The position numbers were made by a program, and so were the translations under genes. From the NCBI RefSeq assembly GCF_032380675.1, contig NZ_JAWDIX010000006.1, positions 1-64,000 on the forward strand: a DNA stretch of 64,000 nucleotides, given 5' to 3'. Position 1 is the stretch's first letter. Every line of letters begins with the position of its first letter. The notes beneath the pieces were generated by a model. That model did not search any database and had not been told where the DNA came from. It worked only from the letters and a program-made list of their open reading frames with translations. This stretch comes from Anaerolentibacter hominis. GTDB taxonomy: Bacteria > Bacillota > Clostridia > Lachnospirales > Lachnospiraceae. Positions 44,015-53,438 of this stretch are shown piece after piece.

Positions 44015-44788
44015 ATGATAGCTGCAGAGCGCAGAAACCGGATTAAAGAGATTATTTTTAAGCAGGGCAGTGCAAAGGCGGAAGAGCTGGCCAGGCAGTT
44101 TCAGGTATCTGAGGAAACGATCCGGAGAGATTTTACGAAGCTGGCGGGAGAAGGCTATATTGAAAAGAATTATGGCGGAGCGGTAGCCGTCCAGGGCCTT
44201 CAGAAGATGATGCAGAATATTTCTCCGGTTCAGCAGCGCAAATTTGCCAATCTGGCGGAAAAGAGCCGCATCGGTGAGGAAGCGGCCCGGCTGATACAGC
44301 CCGGCATGCGCATTTTCCTGGATGCGGGTTCTACTACCTGGTCGGTGCTGCGCTTTATTCAGGGGGTAGAGGGGCTGACGGTTATCACCAATAGCCTGGA
44401 TATTGCACGAGACTGCGCGGAGAAAGAAAACTGGAGAGTGATTGTACTGGGAGGCGAAGTGGTTCACAGCTCTATGGCGTTAGTCGGACCGAATGTGGAG
44501 CAGGAGCTGTCCCATATTAATGTCGATATTGCATTCCTGGGGACGAGCGGGATATCCTGCCGGGGCAACTGTACCAGTGCCAACCTGTTTGAGTCCAATG
44601 TGAAGCGCAGGGCGGTGGAACAGGCGGGAGAGGTAGTGCTGCTGGCGGACAGCTCCAAGCTGGGGGAGGAAAAGCTGTATACCTTTGCAAAGTTTACTCA
44701 GCTGGATTTAGTAATCACCTCAGAACACATTTCTGACGAATTAAAGAATGAGATGGCAAAAGCAGGCGTTGAATTAAAAACGGTATGA
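44015..44788 (+). CDS. DeoR/GlpR family transcriptional regulator
   Basis: 257 aa. N-terminal winged helix (RRNRIKEIIFKQGSAKAEELARQFQVSEETIRRDFTKL) followed by the DeoR C-terminal sensor with GSTTWSVLRFI, NSLDIA, LGGEVVHSSMALVGP and the LLADSSKLGEEK loop. Family members sense phosphorylated sugars. It most likely controls its own operon through the AAATCAACAT repeats. Confidence 0.93.
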   Translation: MIAAERRNRIKEIIFKQGSAKAEELARQFQVSEETIRRDFTKLAGEGYIEKNYGGAVAVQGLQKMMQNISPVQQRKFANLAEKSRIGEEAARLIQPGMRIFLDAGSTTWSVLRFIQGVEGLTVITNSLDIARDCAEKENWRVIVLGGEVVHSSMALVGPNVEQELSHINVDIAFLGTSGISCRGNCTSANLFESNVKRRAVEQAGEVVLLADSSKLGEEKLYTFAKFTQLDLVITSEHISDELKNEMAKAGVELKTV

Positions 44789-44846
44789 TGACCAGATGCG
44801 GAGTTAAAAAAGCAGGAAGGCGGATCATAGAAAGGATACGGAACGA

Positions 44847-45521
44847 ATGGCGGGAGTAGAGTCAGAAAGCAAAGAAATCAGGGAAATAATAGATGCAGGA
44901 CGTCAGATAATCAGCAAAAATCTGACCTGGGGAACTTCTGGAAATATCAGTGCCAGGGGGGAAAACGGAGAAATTTATATAACAGCCAGCGGCACGGTAC
45001 TGGGGGATTTAAGCCGGGAGGATATCCTGACTGTGAAACAGGACGGGACGGTCAGCGGACAGGGAAAGCCGTCCAAGGAGAGCGGGATGCATAGGGCAGT
45101 GTATGCAAAACGGCCCGATGTACAGGCTGTCGTTCACGCTTCGCCCTTTTTTACCACGCTGTGTTCCAGTTCCGATATCAAGGTGGAGCCGAATTTGTTC
45201 ATTGAGGCGATGTACTATTTATCGGCTGTTGCCTATGTGGATTATTACCACGCCGGGTCGGCGGAACTTGCCCGCGCGGTGGCAGATGTCTGCCCGGAGG
45301 CAGATGTTATTTTCATGCGCAATCACGGGGTAATTATCTGCGGCTCGTCTATGAAGGAGGCAATGTGCGCGCTTGAGATTGTGGAAAATGTATGCCGGAT
45401 GAATGTACTTGCCAATGCAGGCAAATTTAAGCTTATGCCTGTGGGAGAGGAAACCGTGACAGATTTCCTGGAGGGAGGCTATTACAGGCCGGTAAAGAAA
45501 ACTATTTTATCATGGAAGTAG
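44847..45521 (+). CDS. Class II aldolase/adducin family protein with altered zinc site
   Basis: 224 aa, like L-fuculose-phosphate aldolase or OtnC. Substrate loops TSGNISARG and TASGT, catalytic Glu78 in PSKESGMHRAVY, and His160 in MRNHGVIICG are present. Class II aldolases bind zinc with three His, two of them in an HxH motif. Here the motif reads H97-A98-S99, so one ligand appears replaced by Ser. A more distal His in VDYYHAG might substitute (inference). In the DUF1537 pathway the aldolase/decarboxylase acts on the 4-phosphorylated 3-oxo acid to give dihydroxyacetone phosphate. An oxidoreductase for the first step is not in this operon. Confidence 0.87.
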   Translation: MAGVESESKEIREIIDAGRQIISKNLTWGTSGNISARGENGEIYITASGTVLGDLSREDILTVKQDGTVSGQGKPSKESGMHRAVYAKRPDVQAVVHASPFFTTLCSSSDIKVEPNLFIEAMYYLSAVAYVDYYHAGSAELARAVADVCPEADVIFMRNHGVIICGSSMKEAMCALEIVENVCRMNVLANAGKFKLMPVGEETVTDFLEGGYYRPVKKTILSWK

Positions 45522-45541
45522 ATAAGACTCCCCCCTCAATA

Positions 45542-45610
45542 GCAAGTACGCCGAGGCGTACTTGAATATAGATAACCGGCGGTTTTGAATAAATCAAAAC
45601 CGCCGGTTGA
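45542..45610. terminator. Double hairpin terminator between convergent operons
   Basis: The hairpin CAAGTACGCC/GGCGTACTTG (about 45542-45563) is followed by a perfect 15-bp stem AACCGGCGGTTTTGA/TCAAAACCGCCGGTT (45574-45608). They lie between the aldolase gene and the oppositely oriented anti-sigma-like gene. Confidence 0.65.
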
Positions 45611-45613
45611 TGC

Positions 45614-46150
45614 TTACGTACCTGTATTCGGGGACGTATTTTCGACTATAGTCCATTCGCCGGTTTCTGCATCCTGGATTAAGTAAAAATACTGTTGTGT
45701 ATCGCCGTCGTCCAGAAACGTTTTGGTGTGGTCGTACTCTACATAATAGTTTGCGCGTACTGCGATAAAGTGTTCCGCAAGGTATTCCTCTGTCCAGCCC
45801 CGAGCCCCGGCAAGTTCGCTGCCGGAATACATAGCGGCAGCACGGGCAGTTTCATTTTTATCCACCTTAACTTCATCCACACGCACGCTTATTGTATAAT
45901 CTTTATCCATTTGATTTTCAATCGCATGCCGGACGACCTCTTCCGGATCAGCAGACGGACTTTGCTGCCATGGATCAAACCATCCTAATTTGTATGCGGT
46001 AAATCCGCAGAGGGCCAGTGCAAGAAGAGCCGCGGCAGCCAGAATCAAGGATCGTTTCCATATTCTTTTCCCATAGGGACCTGGTTCGGCTTCTGAAATG
46101 AATTTTTCATTTATATTTCCAATGGCATACAGCAGTCTTTCATTTTTCAT
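45614..46150 (-). CDS. Single-pass membrane protein, likely anti-sigma factor
   Basis: 178 aa. ~30 cytoplasmic residues, one TM (SLILAAAALLALALCGFTAY), then an external domain. It overlaps the preceding ECF sigma gene by four bases (ATGA), a classic sigma/anti-sigma arrangement. No zinc-binding HxxxCxxC motif is visible, so it would be a non-ZAS type or a regulated partner. Function inferred from context. Confidence 0.7.
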   Translation of the reverse strand: MKNERLLYAIGNINEKFISEAEPGPYGKRIWKRSLILAAAALLALALCGFTAYKLGWFDPWQQSPSADPEEVVRHAIENQMDKDYTISVRVDEVKVDKNETARAAAMYSGSELAGARGWTEEYLAEHFIAVRANYYVEYDHTKTFLDDGDTQQYFYLIQDAETGEWTIVENTSPNTGT

Positions 46151-46707
46151 AGTATAATCCCTTCTTTCTCAAGATGAAGTTTTAAGTCAGCACGTATCCG
46201 AAAAAGCATAGATGTAACTTTGCTTTCACTCATGCTGTATTCCTCCGAGATATCTTTGATTGAACTTAAAAACCAATAGCGGCGTACAAAGATCTGACGT
46301 TTGATTTTAGGCAGATGAGAGAGAAAGGTATTCAGACTCTCAATCAGAACCATTTCATCTGTGGCTTCATCCACGCCGCCGGCCGCGGGAACACAGTTTT
46401 CCAATTCGGACAAAGCCAGCTCCGTTTGTCCCAGACCACGTTTTTGTGCTGTATACTGCTTAAATCTGTTCAGTGAAAGGTTGCGGGTGATTTTTCCGAG
46501 AAAGGTTGCCAATTGGCTGGGGCGATGTGGCGGCATCGCATTCCAGGCGCCTAAATAAGTATCATTGACACATTCCTCTGCGTCTGCATTGCTATGCAGA
46601 ATATTATAGGAAATGCAGTGACAGTATCTTCCGTACTTATCAGCGGTTTCAGATATAGCAGATTCCGAACGTTCCCAATACAATTCAACTATTTGTCTGT
46701 CATCCAT
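46147..46707 (-). CDS. ECF-type RNA polymerase sigma factor
   Basis: 186 aa. Region 2: RYCHCISYNILHSNADAEECVNDTYLGAW and LATFLGKITRNLSLNRF; region 4: LPKIKRQIFVRRYWFLSSIKDISEEYSMSESKVTSMLFRIRADL. This is a normal-length ECF factor. AAAGGAG lies upstream. Controlled presumably by the overlapping membrane protein. Confidence 0.93.
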   Translation of the reverse strand: MDDRQIVELYWERSESAISETADKYGRYCHCISYNILHSNADAEECVNDTYLGAWNAMPPHRPSQLATFLGKITRNLSLNRFKQYTAQKRGLGQTELALSELENCVPAAGGVDEATDEMVLIESLNTFLSHLPKIKRQIFVRRYWFLSSIKDISEEYSMSESKVTSMLFRIRADLKLHLEKEGIIL

Positions 46708-46917
46708 TACCTTGCTCCTTTCTTTGGTTTAAAGGGCCCTTCACCTATATACACAACAAAAATTGTCTTACATTGCATGTTTGTGTAAAATATATTTTTA
46801 TTGTAGATAATCCGGTGTTAATAGACAAGTGTAACGGCAGCTGTTGTTTGCGTGCGCAAGAGCGCCGCTGATTTGTTTTTTTCCAATTTGATCAGTTAAT
46901 AAAGGTAAACTCCCTTC

Positions 46918-46946
46918 ATTATTTTACACCGCTGTGATAAAATAAT
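46918..46946. promoter_or_regulatory. Perfect 9-bp inverted repeat upstream of a GGDEF gene
   Basis: ATTATTTTA and TAAAATAAT are separated by 11 bases, ending 48 bases before the GGDEF start. It could be an operator. No regulator is identified. Confidence 0.35.
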
Positions 46947-46993
46947 AAGAAGTTGTCATACAAATTATTGTTGGGTTTTATTGGGAGGATGAA

Positions 46994-48187
46994 ATGCTGA
47001 TCATTCATATAACATCTATAACCGCCTGCCTGGTTCTTATCGCTTGTTTCCTGACGCTGACCGAGTTTCGCTATTCAGCTAGAACTACATTTATAACGAT
47101 GGGTTTGGTTATGCTGCTTACGACGGCTGCATATCTGACTCTTGTGAACCGGGGGTGGGCAGAGGGACAGGCGTCTCTGGCCTGTTATTCGATTCCGTCT
47201 CTTTTAGTTTGTCTGATACTGTCGCGTTATCGGGACAGCAGATTTATTTTTACGTTTTGTTCTGTGGATCTGTGCGGCATTATACTGATCTATCTGACTC
47301 GCATTCCGGTTTTGTATGGCTGCCCTTTTTGGCTGTGCTTTATTATCATGCTGCCGCTTATCTTTTTGATGTACTATGTCGTCAGGAAGATACGTTTAGA
47401 ATATCTGGAGATTATGAGAACCTTAAAAAATGTATGGCGCCGTCTGGCCATCATAAGTATTGTCTATTATGCGACAGCCTACTTTATCATGCTGTATCCG
47501 AAGCCCTTGGCTGAACGGCCGGAGTATTTCGCAATTCTGGGTATCTTTCTGATCAATATGATTCTTACCTATACTATAATTTTTCAGGTGGTGCGGAATC
47601 ATCTGAAGCTATATGATGAAGAAAAAGAAAGGGAGCTGCTGGAGACACAGGTCACATTGCAGGAAAAAAAGCTGGAACTGCAGGAAATGTATGAGAAGCT
47701 GGCATATCTGGACGGATTGACAGGGCTGAAAAACAGAACGGCCTATGAAGAAAAGAAAAAAGACCTCCGGAACCGGAGGGATCGGCTGGACAGTCTCATT
47801 TGTATGATAGCGGATGTGAATGGATTGAAAAGAATAAATGATACGTTCGGGCATACTACAGGTGACGTTATCATTAAGGCTGTCGGCGAGCTGCTGCAGA
47901 AAGCACTCCGGAACAGAGGAGATGTATTCCGGATCGGAGGAGACGAGTTTCTCGCTTTTCTGGAAAATGAGCCCCGGGAAGTGACCGGACAAGTTTCGGA
48001 TGACCTTCAGGAAGCAATAAAGAGTTATAATGCGGAACATTCTCCGGAAATAGAACTTGCCGTTGGATTTGCATATGCAAAGAAGAGCGCGCCGATGAAT
48101 CTGGAAGAATTAATAGCCACGGCGGATAAAAGGATGTATGAAGATAAGGCCCGCAGGAATTCCGCACGGGATAATGGCATATCATAG
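46994..48187 (+). CDS. Polytopic membrane diguanylate cyclase (GGDEF)
   Basis: 397 aa. The N-terminal ~210 residues form about six to seven TM helices, a coiled-coil linker follows (EEKERELLETQVTLQEKKLELQEMYEKL), then GGDEF with YLDGLTGLKNR, ADVNGLKRINDTFGH and the intact catalytic site RIGGDEFLAF. It should make cyclic di-GMP. GGGAGG before the ATG. Second GGDEF gene of the window, unlinked to the first. Confidence 0.93.
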   Translation: MLIIHITSITACLVLIACFLTLTEFRYSARTTFITMGLVMLLTTAAYLTLVNRGWAEGQASLACYSIPSLLVCLILSRYRDSRFIFTFCSVDLCGIILIYLTRIPVLYGCPFWLCFIIMLPLIFLMYYVVRKIRLEYLEIMRTLKNVWRRLAIISIVYYATAYFIMLYPKPLAERPEYFAILGIFLINMILTYTIIFQVVRNHLKLYDEEKERELLETQVTLQEKKLELQEMYEKLAYLDGLTGLKNRTAYEEKKKDLRNRRDRLDSLICMIADVNGLKRINDTFGHTTGDVIIKAVGELLQKALRNRGDVFRIGGDEFLAFLENEPREVTGQVSDDLQEAIKSYNAEHSPEIELAVGFAYAKKSAPMNLEELIATADKRMYEDKARRNSARDNGIS

Positions 48188-48234
48188 CAGATAGAATATC
48201 CGGGCGACCGGTTTATAAAAAAGGAGAGGCGGAC

Positions 48235-49647
48235 ATGATGGATTATAAAGAGAAACTGGATCAATATATGGAAGCACACAAAGATGAGATGGTGGAAGAT
48301 ATCTTTCGTCTGGTGCGGATTCAGTCGGATAAAGGCCCGGCAAAGGAAGGCATGCCCTATGGAGAAGGCCCGGCAGCCTGCCTGAAAGAGGCGCTTAAAA
48401 TGGGGACCGCGTACGGGTTCGTACCGAAGAACTATGACAATTATGTGGGAGCCCTGGATATGGGGCCGGAGAAGGAGCCGATGCTGGACATTCTCGCCCA
48501 CCTGGATGTTGTGCCGGCGGGGGATGACTGGACAGTCACAAAGCCGTTTGAGCCGGTTTTTAGGAATGGAAAGATATATGGCAGAGGAACATCGGATGAT
48601 AAAGGACCTGCGATAGCGGCTTTATATGCCATGAGAGCGGTTAAGGAACTGGGAATTCCTCTCTCCAAACGGTGCAGGCTGCTGCTCGGTACAGATGAAG
48701 AGTGCGGCAGCAGTGACATTGATTATTATTACACAATCGAGAAGGAAGCGCCTGTTACCTTTTCGCCGGATGCGGATTTCCCTCTGATTAATGTGGAAAA
48801 GGGCGGAATCCATGAGGAGTTTACGTCGCAGTTTGAAGAAGAGAAACAGCTGCCCAGAGTATTAAGCGTGCAGAGCGGATTTAAGTTTAACGTAATTCCG
48901 GATACGGCAGCAGCGGTGATCGAGGGGATGGCTGCAGAAGAAGCCGCGGACATCATTAAAGAAGCAGAGATGAAAACGGGAGTGACGTTCTCAGCTGGTA
49001 TGAAAGATGGCAATCTTGTCATAGAAGCGAAGGGTCTGGCTGCTCATGCCTCAATGCCGGAAAAGGGAAATAACAGCCTTACCGCCCTGCTGGAGGCGGT
49101 GGCCAAACTGCCGGTGGCGCCCTCGGAAGGGTATCGGAAACTCTGTGGTCTGAGCGGACTATACCCCCATGGGGACTGGTTCGGGAAGAGCGCGGGGATC
49201 GCCATGTCGGACGCGGAGAGCGGTCCGCTTACCATAAGCTTTAATATGCTGTCTTATACACCCTGGGGGCTGACCGGGTGCGCCGACTGCCGGGCGCCGA
49301 TCTGCGCCAACGATGAAAATGTGATGCAGGTACTGCTGAAACGGTACGCTGCCCTTGGAATCACGATGGAGAAGAATACATTGATGGAGGCTCACTATGT
49401 TCCCGCGGATCAGCCATTCATCCGAACGATGCTTGACTGCTATGAAAAATACAGCGGGAAAAAGGGAGCGTGTATTTCCATCGGAGGATTTACTTACGTA
49501 CACGCGCTTAAGCGGGGGGTTGCTTTTGGCTGCGGAGCCTTAAGTTCCGATGATCATGCCCATGGTGCGGATGAACACAAGGATCTGGACGTTCTGGTGA
49601 TGAGCGCGAAGATCTTCGCGGAGACGATTATACAGCTGTGCAGCTGA
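48235..49647 (+). CDS. M20 family dipeptidase (Sapep/PepV-like)
   Basis: 470 aa zinc dipeptidase. Metal ligands: His/Asp in LAHLDVVPAGDDW, bridging Asp in GRGTSDDKGP, catalytic Glu pair in GTDEECGSSD, Asp in PDADFPLI, and the last His in DDHAHGADEH. The lid/dimer domain lies in the middle (LVIEAKGLAAHASMPEKG). PepV enzymes cleave dipeptides including carnosine-like and D-amino acid dipeptides in the cytosol. AAAGGAGAG precedes the start. Followed by a YcxB-like gene. Confidence 0.93.
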   Translation: MMDYKEKLDQYMEAHKDEMVEDIFRLVRIQSDKGPAKEGMPYGEGPAACLKEALKMGTAYGFVPKNYDNYVGALDMGPEKEPMLDILAHLDVVPAGDDWTVTKPFEPVFRNGKIYGRGTSDDKGPAIAALYAMRAVKELGIPLSKRCRLLLGTDEECGSSDIDYYYTIEKEAPVTFSPDADFPLINVEKGGIHEEFTSQFEEEKQLPRVLSVQSGFKFNVIPDTAAAVIEGMAAEEAADIIKEAEMKTGVTFSAGMKDGNLVIEAKGLAAHASMPEKGNNSLTALLEAVAKLPVAPSEGYRKLCGLSGLYPHGDWFGKSAGIAMSDAESGPLTISFNMLSYTPWGLTGCADCRAPICANDENVMQVLLKRYAALGITMEKNTLMEAHYVPADQPFIRTMLDCYEKYSGKKGACISIGGFTYVHALKRGVAFGCGALSSDDHAHGADEHKDLDVLVMSAKIFAETIIQLCS

Positions 49648-49688
49648 ACAAAAGAGAGGAGGGGCCGGATCGGGCCCATGCAATACAG

Positions 49689-50246
49689 ATGGAGAAAAAG
49701 AAGGAAAATAACAACCCGGCGCAGATCCTGTATGAGAACCGTTATAAGGTTACGAGGGAACGCTATCTGGACTGGGCAAAGCACCCGGTAATAAAAAGCG
49801 GCAGGACGATCCTGGAAATCAGCTGGATCGTTCTGATGGCGGTTTTTCTCATTACTACTGTTATCATGGTGATCGGAGACCGTCTGTGGACAGCGCTTCT
49901 GTATGGGGTGCTGGCGGTGTTCAGCTTCTACCGTGCTTTCCTGAGAACGAAGATGCTGGCCTCCAGACAATTTCAGATTCTGGCAGGCGTGCAGGGCGGG
50001 CAGGAATGGACACGGGTAATTCGTTTCTATGAGGATTGCATAACCACTGCCGATGGGAATACAACGACGCAGTATCGTTATGATACGATCACGGGGATTG
50101 TTGAGAAAAGGGGCTATCTGTCTATTGTATTCGGAAGAGTTTGCATCCGGATGGACCGGAATGGCTTCTGCAGGGGGACGGAGAAAGAAGTAAAAGAATT
50201 TCTGGAGCGGAAAATGGCGGAAGCCGGAAATCCGCAGGCAAACTGA
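49689..50246 (+). CDS. YcxB-like membrane protein
   Basis: 185 aa from ATG 49689; an in-frame GTG at 49638 overlapping the peptidase end is the alternative, and neither has an ideally placed ribosome site (AGAGGAGGGG lies ~28 bases upstream of 49689). A short N-terminal domain is followed by two TM helices (ISWIVLMAVFLITTVIMVIG; LWTALLYGVLAVFSFYRAFL) and a ~90-residue beta domain (IRFYEDCITTADGNTTTQYRYDTITGIVE), the usual YcxB layout. Function of the family is unknown. Confidence 0.72.
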   Translation: MEKKKENNNPAQILYENRYKVTRERYLDWAKHPVIKSGRTILEISWIVLMAVFLITTVIMVIGDRLWTALLYGVLAVFSFYRAFLRTKMLASRQFQILAGVQGGQEWTRVIRFYEDCITTADGNTTTQYRYDTITGIVEKRGYLSIVFGRVCIRMDRNGFCRGTEKEVKEFLERKMAEAGNPQAN

Positions 50247-50404
50247 TGGATCGGGGAAGGCCAGTGAAAAAAGCTGTCCTTCCCATTTTTTTGAAAACAG
50301 ACCGGGTTAATCCAATATTTTCTTTGGACGATTTCTTAAATATGACACAGGGTGTCAGGTTATATGTGCTAGAATGAAAAAAACATAGAAAAGAGGAAGC
50401 AACC

Positions 50405-51163
50405 ATGGAATTTATTACGGTGACAAATGACAATATAGAAAAAGAGCATATATGCTGCAGTATCGTGGAGAAAAAGGGGGAAAACTGTGTCGGGTCCAAG
50501 AAAGCGTGGCTTCGGCAGAACTTTGCCGACGGGCTGGTATTTTACAGGGCCAATGTGAGAGGAAAGGTATTTATTGAGTATATTCCCGCCGAACACGCAT
50601 GGTGTCCCATATCAGCAGACGGCTATATGCATATCAACTGCTTCTGGGTATCGGGCCAGTATAAGGGCCAGGGCTATGCCAATGAACTATTAAATCATTG
50701 TATCCAGGATGCGAAAGAAAAGGGGATGAAAGGAGTGACAATCCTTTCTTCCGGAAAAAAACGTCCTTATCTCTCCGATCCGGGATATCTGAAGTATAAA
50801 GGCTTTCGGGTCGCGGATCAGGCAGACCCCTATTTTATCCTTTACTATCTTCCCTTTTCAGAGGATGCACCGGTTCCGAAGATGAAAGAATGTGCCAAAA
50901 CCGGCAGGATAGAGGAACAGGGAATGGTCCTTTACTATACGAACCAGTGTCCCTTCACAGACAAGTATGTTCCTCTTATGCAGGAGGCTGCAAAGCAGCA
51001 CGGCGTCATGGTCTCTGTTCATAAAATAGAATCGGCCGAACAGGCGCAGAATGCTCCGTCGCCGGTTACGACCTACAGCTTCTTTTACAATGGGGAATAT
51101 GTGACGAACGAAATATTTAATGAGAAGAAGTTTGATCAATTCCTGCAGCAGCACGGACTCTGA
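50405..51163 (+). CDS. GNAT acetyltransferase with YoaP-type C-terminal domain
   Basis: 252 aa. GNAT core: CFWVSGQYKGQGYANELLNHCIQDAKEKGMKG with the acetyl-CoA loop QYKGQG. The C-terminal ~90 residues (LYYTNQCPFTDKYVPLMQEAAK...TTYSFFYNGEYVTNEIFNEKKFDQFL) form the YoaP domain, with a thioredoxin-like Cys. The start has AAGAGGAAG. Substrate unknown. A double hairpin follows. Confidence 0.88.
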   Translation: MEFITVTNDNIEKEHICCSIVEKKGENCVGSKKAWLRQNFADGLVFYRANVRGKVFIEYIPAEHAWCPISADGYMHINCFWVSGQYKGQGYANELLNHCIQDAKEKGMKGVTILSSGKKRPYLSDPGYLKYKGFRVADQADPYFILYYLPFSEDAPVPKMKECAKTGRIEEQGMVLYYTNQCPFTDKYVPLMQEAAKQHGVMVSVHKIESAEQAQNAPSPVTTYSFFYNGEYVTNEIFNEKKFDQFLQQHGL

Positions 51164-51169
51164 ATAAAA

Positions 51170-51238
51170 TAAGGCTGTCAAAACAGCTTTTGACAGCCTG
51201 TTCTGAAAAAAAGCACGCCTTTTCGGCGTGCTTTTCTG
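51170..51238. terminator. Bidirectional terminator, two hairpins
   Basis: GGCTGTCAAAA/TTTTGACAGCC (about 51171-51197), then AAAAGCACGCC/GGCGTGCTTTT (about 51208-51234). They separate the YoaP-type gene from the convergent histidine kinase gene. Confidence 0.85.
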
Positions 51239-51242
51239 ATGG

Positions 51243-53438
51243 CTATTTTTTGTAGTAATCCCAGTGCAGCGTCACTTTAAACAGATCTCCGTCCGTATCA
51301 ATCTTGAGGGTGCCCTTTTGCAGTTCTACAAAAGATTTTGCAATAGCAAGACCAAGGCCGGAACCTTCCGTATTGCGGGAGAGATCGCCTCTGACGAACC
51401 GGTCCGTGATTTCCTCGGCGGAAAAATTCAGCTCGGTTGCCGACATGTTCTTCAGCATAATGTCCACGCCGTTTTCCTCGCGGGGGATCACGTCAATGTA
51501 CACTCTAGACCGGGGCATAGAATATTTCAGGATATTGATAATCAGATTCTCGAATACCCGGTAGGACTTCTGACTGTCCAGAGGAAGGATAATACGATCC
51601 TCAGGAAGATTCCAGCGGAAATCCAGATCGGAATCCTCTATCTTATCTGACAGCTCTACTTTCACCTGCTTAATCAGGTGAATCAAATCCACATCAATTA
51701 TATTCAGCGTAATATTATTACTGGTGGCTTTGCTGATTTCAAATAAGTCTTCAATCAGTGTTTTCAGACGAAGAGATTTTTTCTCGAGCGTATCAATGTA
51801 GTTCCGGCGTTCTTCCGGCGTGATATTCTCATTTTTCAGCAGATTAACATAGGTTATGATAGCGGTAAGCGGAGTTTTCAGATCGTGGGAAACATTTGTA
51901 ATTAATTCCGTCTTCATTTTCTGGCTTTTGACTTCTTCTTCCACCGCGGTTTTAAAGCTGGTCTGGATGGTTGTAAGCTGTTCCTTAAATGGTTCGAAAA
52001 TACCCAGATCTTCCTCAATCGTCACATCCAGATTACCCTCTGCCATCTGGTTAACACCCTTAAATAACACCTGGTAGTTGTTTTTCTGCTTATCGAAAAA
52101 CTTTTTAACCAGAAAGAAGACAACAGCGGAATACAGCAGCAGTACAAAGATACCAAAAAACCAGAAGCTGCAGCAGATAGCCAGGATGACAAAGTTGACT
52201 CCGATTACCTTGAATACAAACCGGTTTGTTTTATCATTAAAGTCTATCTCGGTCATCGAATGGAACAGCCTGCGGGTTTTGCTGCCGATCCACCGAAAGA
52301 ACCGGATAATCAGAGAACGCTCTTTTAAGTATTTGAACGGATGGCTCAGAACCGGACGCAGGCTGGCGAAGGACCAGAAGGACAGCCAGGAAGCAAGAGC
52401 CAGAACCAGCACGTTAATAGAGAACACAAGTACCGTATTGACGCTGTCATTAAAAATCCAGTTGCCCGATGTGCTGATCAGATCGCCGTTTTTGGTATTT
52501 AACAGCAGCTCGCACAGAGGTCCGATCATCAAAAAGGACAGTATAGCTCCAAAGACAGCAAGCTCTGCGGGAAGCCGGAAAATCCGGAGCTCCTGATACC
52601 CCAGGCTTTTTATTCCCGGAAGAATCAACGCAAACAGGGCTGCGGCAATCAGTATACCTGCATAGATAACCGGGGCGCCGGAATGCATGATCGACTTGTA
52701 TTGATAATAATAGATATGTCCAAACTCTTCATCTATATAGTCCGCATTCTCTGCTGTTATGGCAAAAGAAACATCCATATTCCTGGGAGAATCCGCCAGA
52801 GTCAGATAATACGTACTCCCTTGGTCATCCACGGTTTGAATATCTGTGGAATACACCTGTTTGCGGAAGTTGCTCTGGAGCTGCTGTAATATATTGTTCA
52901 GATTGACCAGATCAGCGCCATAGCAGTCTGCGATGGACATGTCTCCGTCCCCGTCAAAGTGCAGGGTGACATAAAATGCATACCGGTCTTTGGTGAGAGA
53001 GGCTGCCAGGTTGTCCCGGTTGTAGGAGCTGAGCTTGGCGCCCTTTTGATTTACTACTGCGGAATAGTCCACAAAGGATGTAACCTCATTCCAGGAAAAA
53101 TTCCAGTCATTGAAAATGCTCTCCGCAGCAAGGGCATAGATGCCTGCCGAACGGTCAGCCTCCCCGGCGAACTCCGCATACTGAGGAGTAAAAAAATCAG
53201 AGGGGCTGTGCTCTGCTTCCGGGTCCTGGGACAGGGCCTCCTGATACAGAATATAAGAGCCCCGGTACAGCCGGACGAGAAAATTCTCTGTTTCGTACCC
53301 TCTGTCATAATCGTATTTAATTTTGGACGTTATGGAAGGATAGGCTGCTACCGTTACAATTGCCGGCAGCAGAACAATTAGAAGGATCAGGATAATACCA
53401 AGACCCTTACGGCTGTTTTTCAATTTTGTATCCAACAC
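51243..53438 (-). CDS. Multi-TM sensor histidine kinase
   Basis: 731 aa. N-terminal TM (about 13-33), an external sensor of about 215 residues, four or five further TM helices (about 255-450), a HAMP-like stretch (QMAEGNLDVTIEED), HisKA with the phospho-His in NVSHDLKTPLTAIITYVNLL, and HATPase with GSGLGLAIAKSFVELQKG. The D/N box is weak. It pairs with the OmpR-type regulator, which overlaps by 32 bases. The external sensor has no recognised family; ligand unknown. Confidence 0.92.
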   Translation of the reverse strand: MLDTKLKNSRKGLGIILILLIVLLPAIVTVAAYPSITSKIKYDYDRGYETENFLVRLYRGSYILYQEALSQDPEAEHSPSDFFTPQYAEFAGEADRSAGIYALAAESIFNDWNFSWNEVTSFVDYSAVVNQKGAKLSSYNRDNLAASLTKDRYAFYVTLHFDGDGDMSIADCYGADLVNLNNILQQLQSNFRKQVYSTDIQTVDDQGSTYYLTLADSPRNMDVSFAITAENADYIDEEFGHIYYYQYKSIMHSGAPVIYAGILIAAALFALILPGIKSLGYQELRIFRLPAELAVFGAILSFLMIGPLCELLLNTKNGDLISTSGNWIFNDSVNTVLVFSINVLVLALASWLSFWSFASLRPVLSHPFKYLKERSLIIRFFRWIGSKTRRLFHSMTEIDFNDKTNRFVFKVIGVNFVILAICCSFWFFGIFVLLLYSAVVFFLVKKFFDKQKNNYQVLFKGVNQMAEGNLDVTIEEDLGIFEPFKEQLTTIQTSFKTAVEEEVKSQKMKTELITNVSHDLKTPLTAIITYVNLLKNENITPEERRNYIDTLEKKSLRLKTLIEDLFEISKATSNNITLNIIDVDLIHLIKQVKVELSDKIEDSDLDFRWNLPEDRIILPLDSQKSYRVFENLIINILKYSMPRSRVYIDVIPREENGVDIMLKNMSATELNFSAEEITDRFVRGDLSRNTEGSGLGLAIAKSFVELQKGTLKIDTDGDLFKVTLHWDYYKK

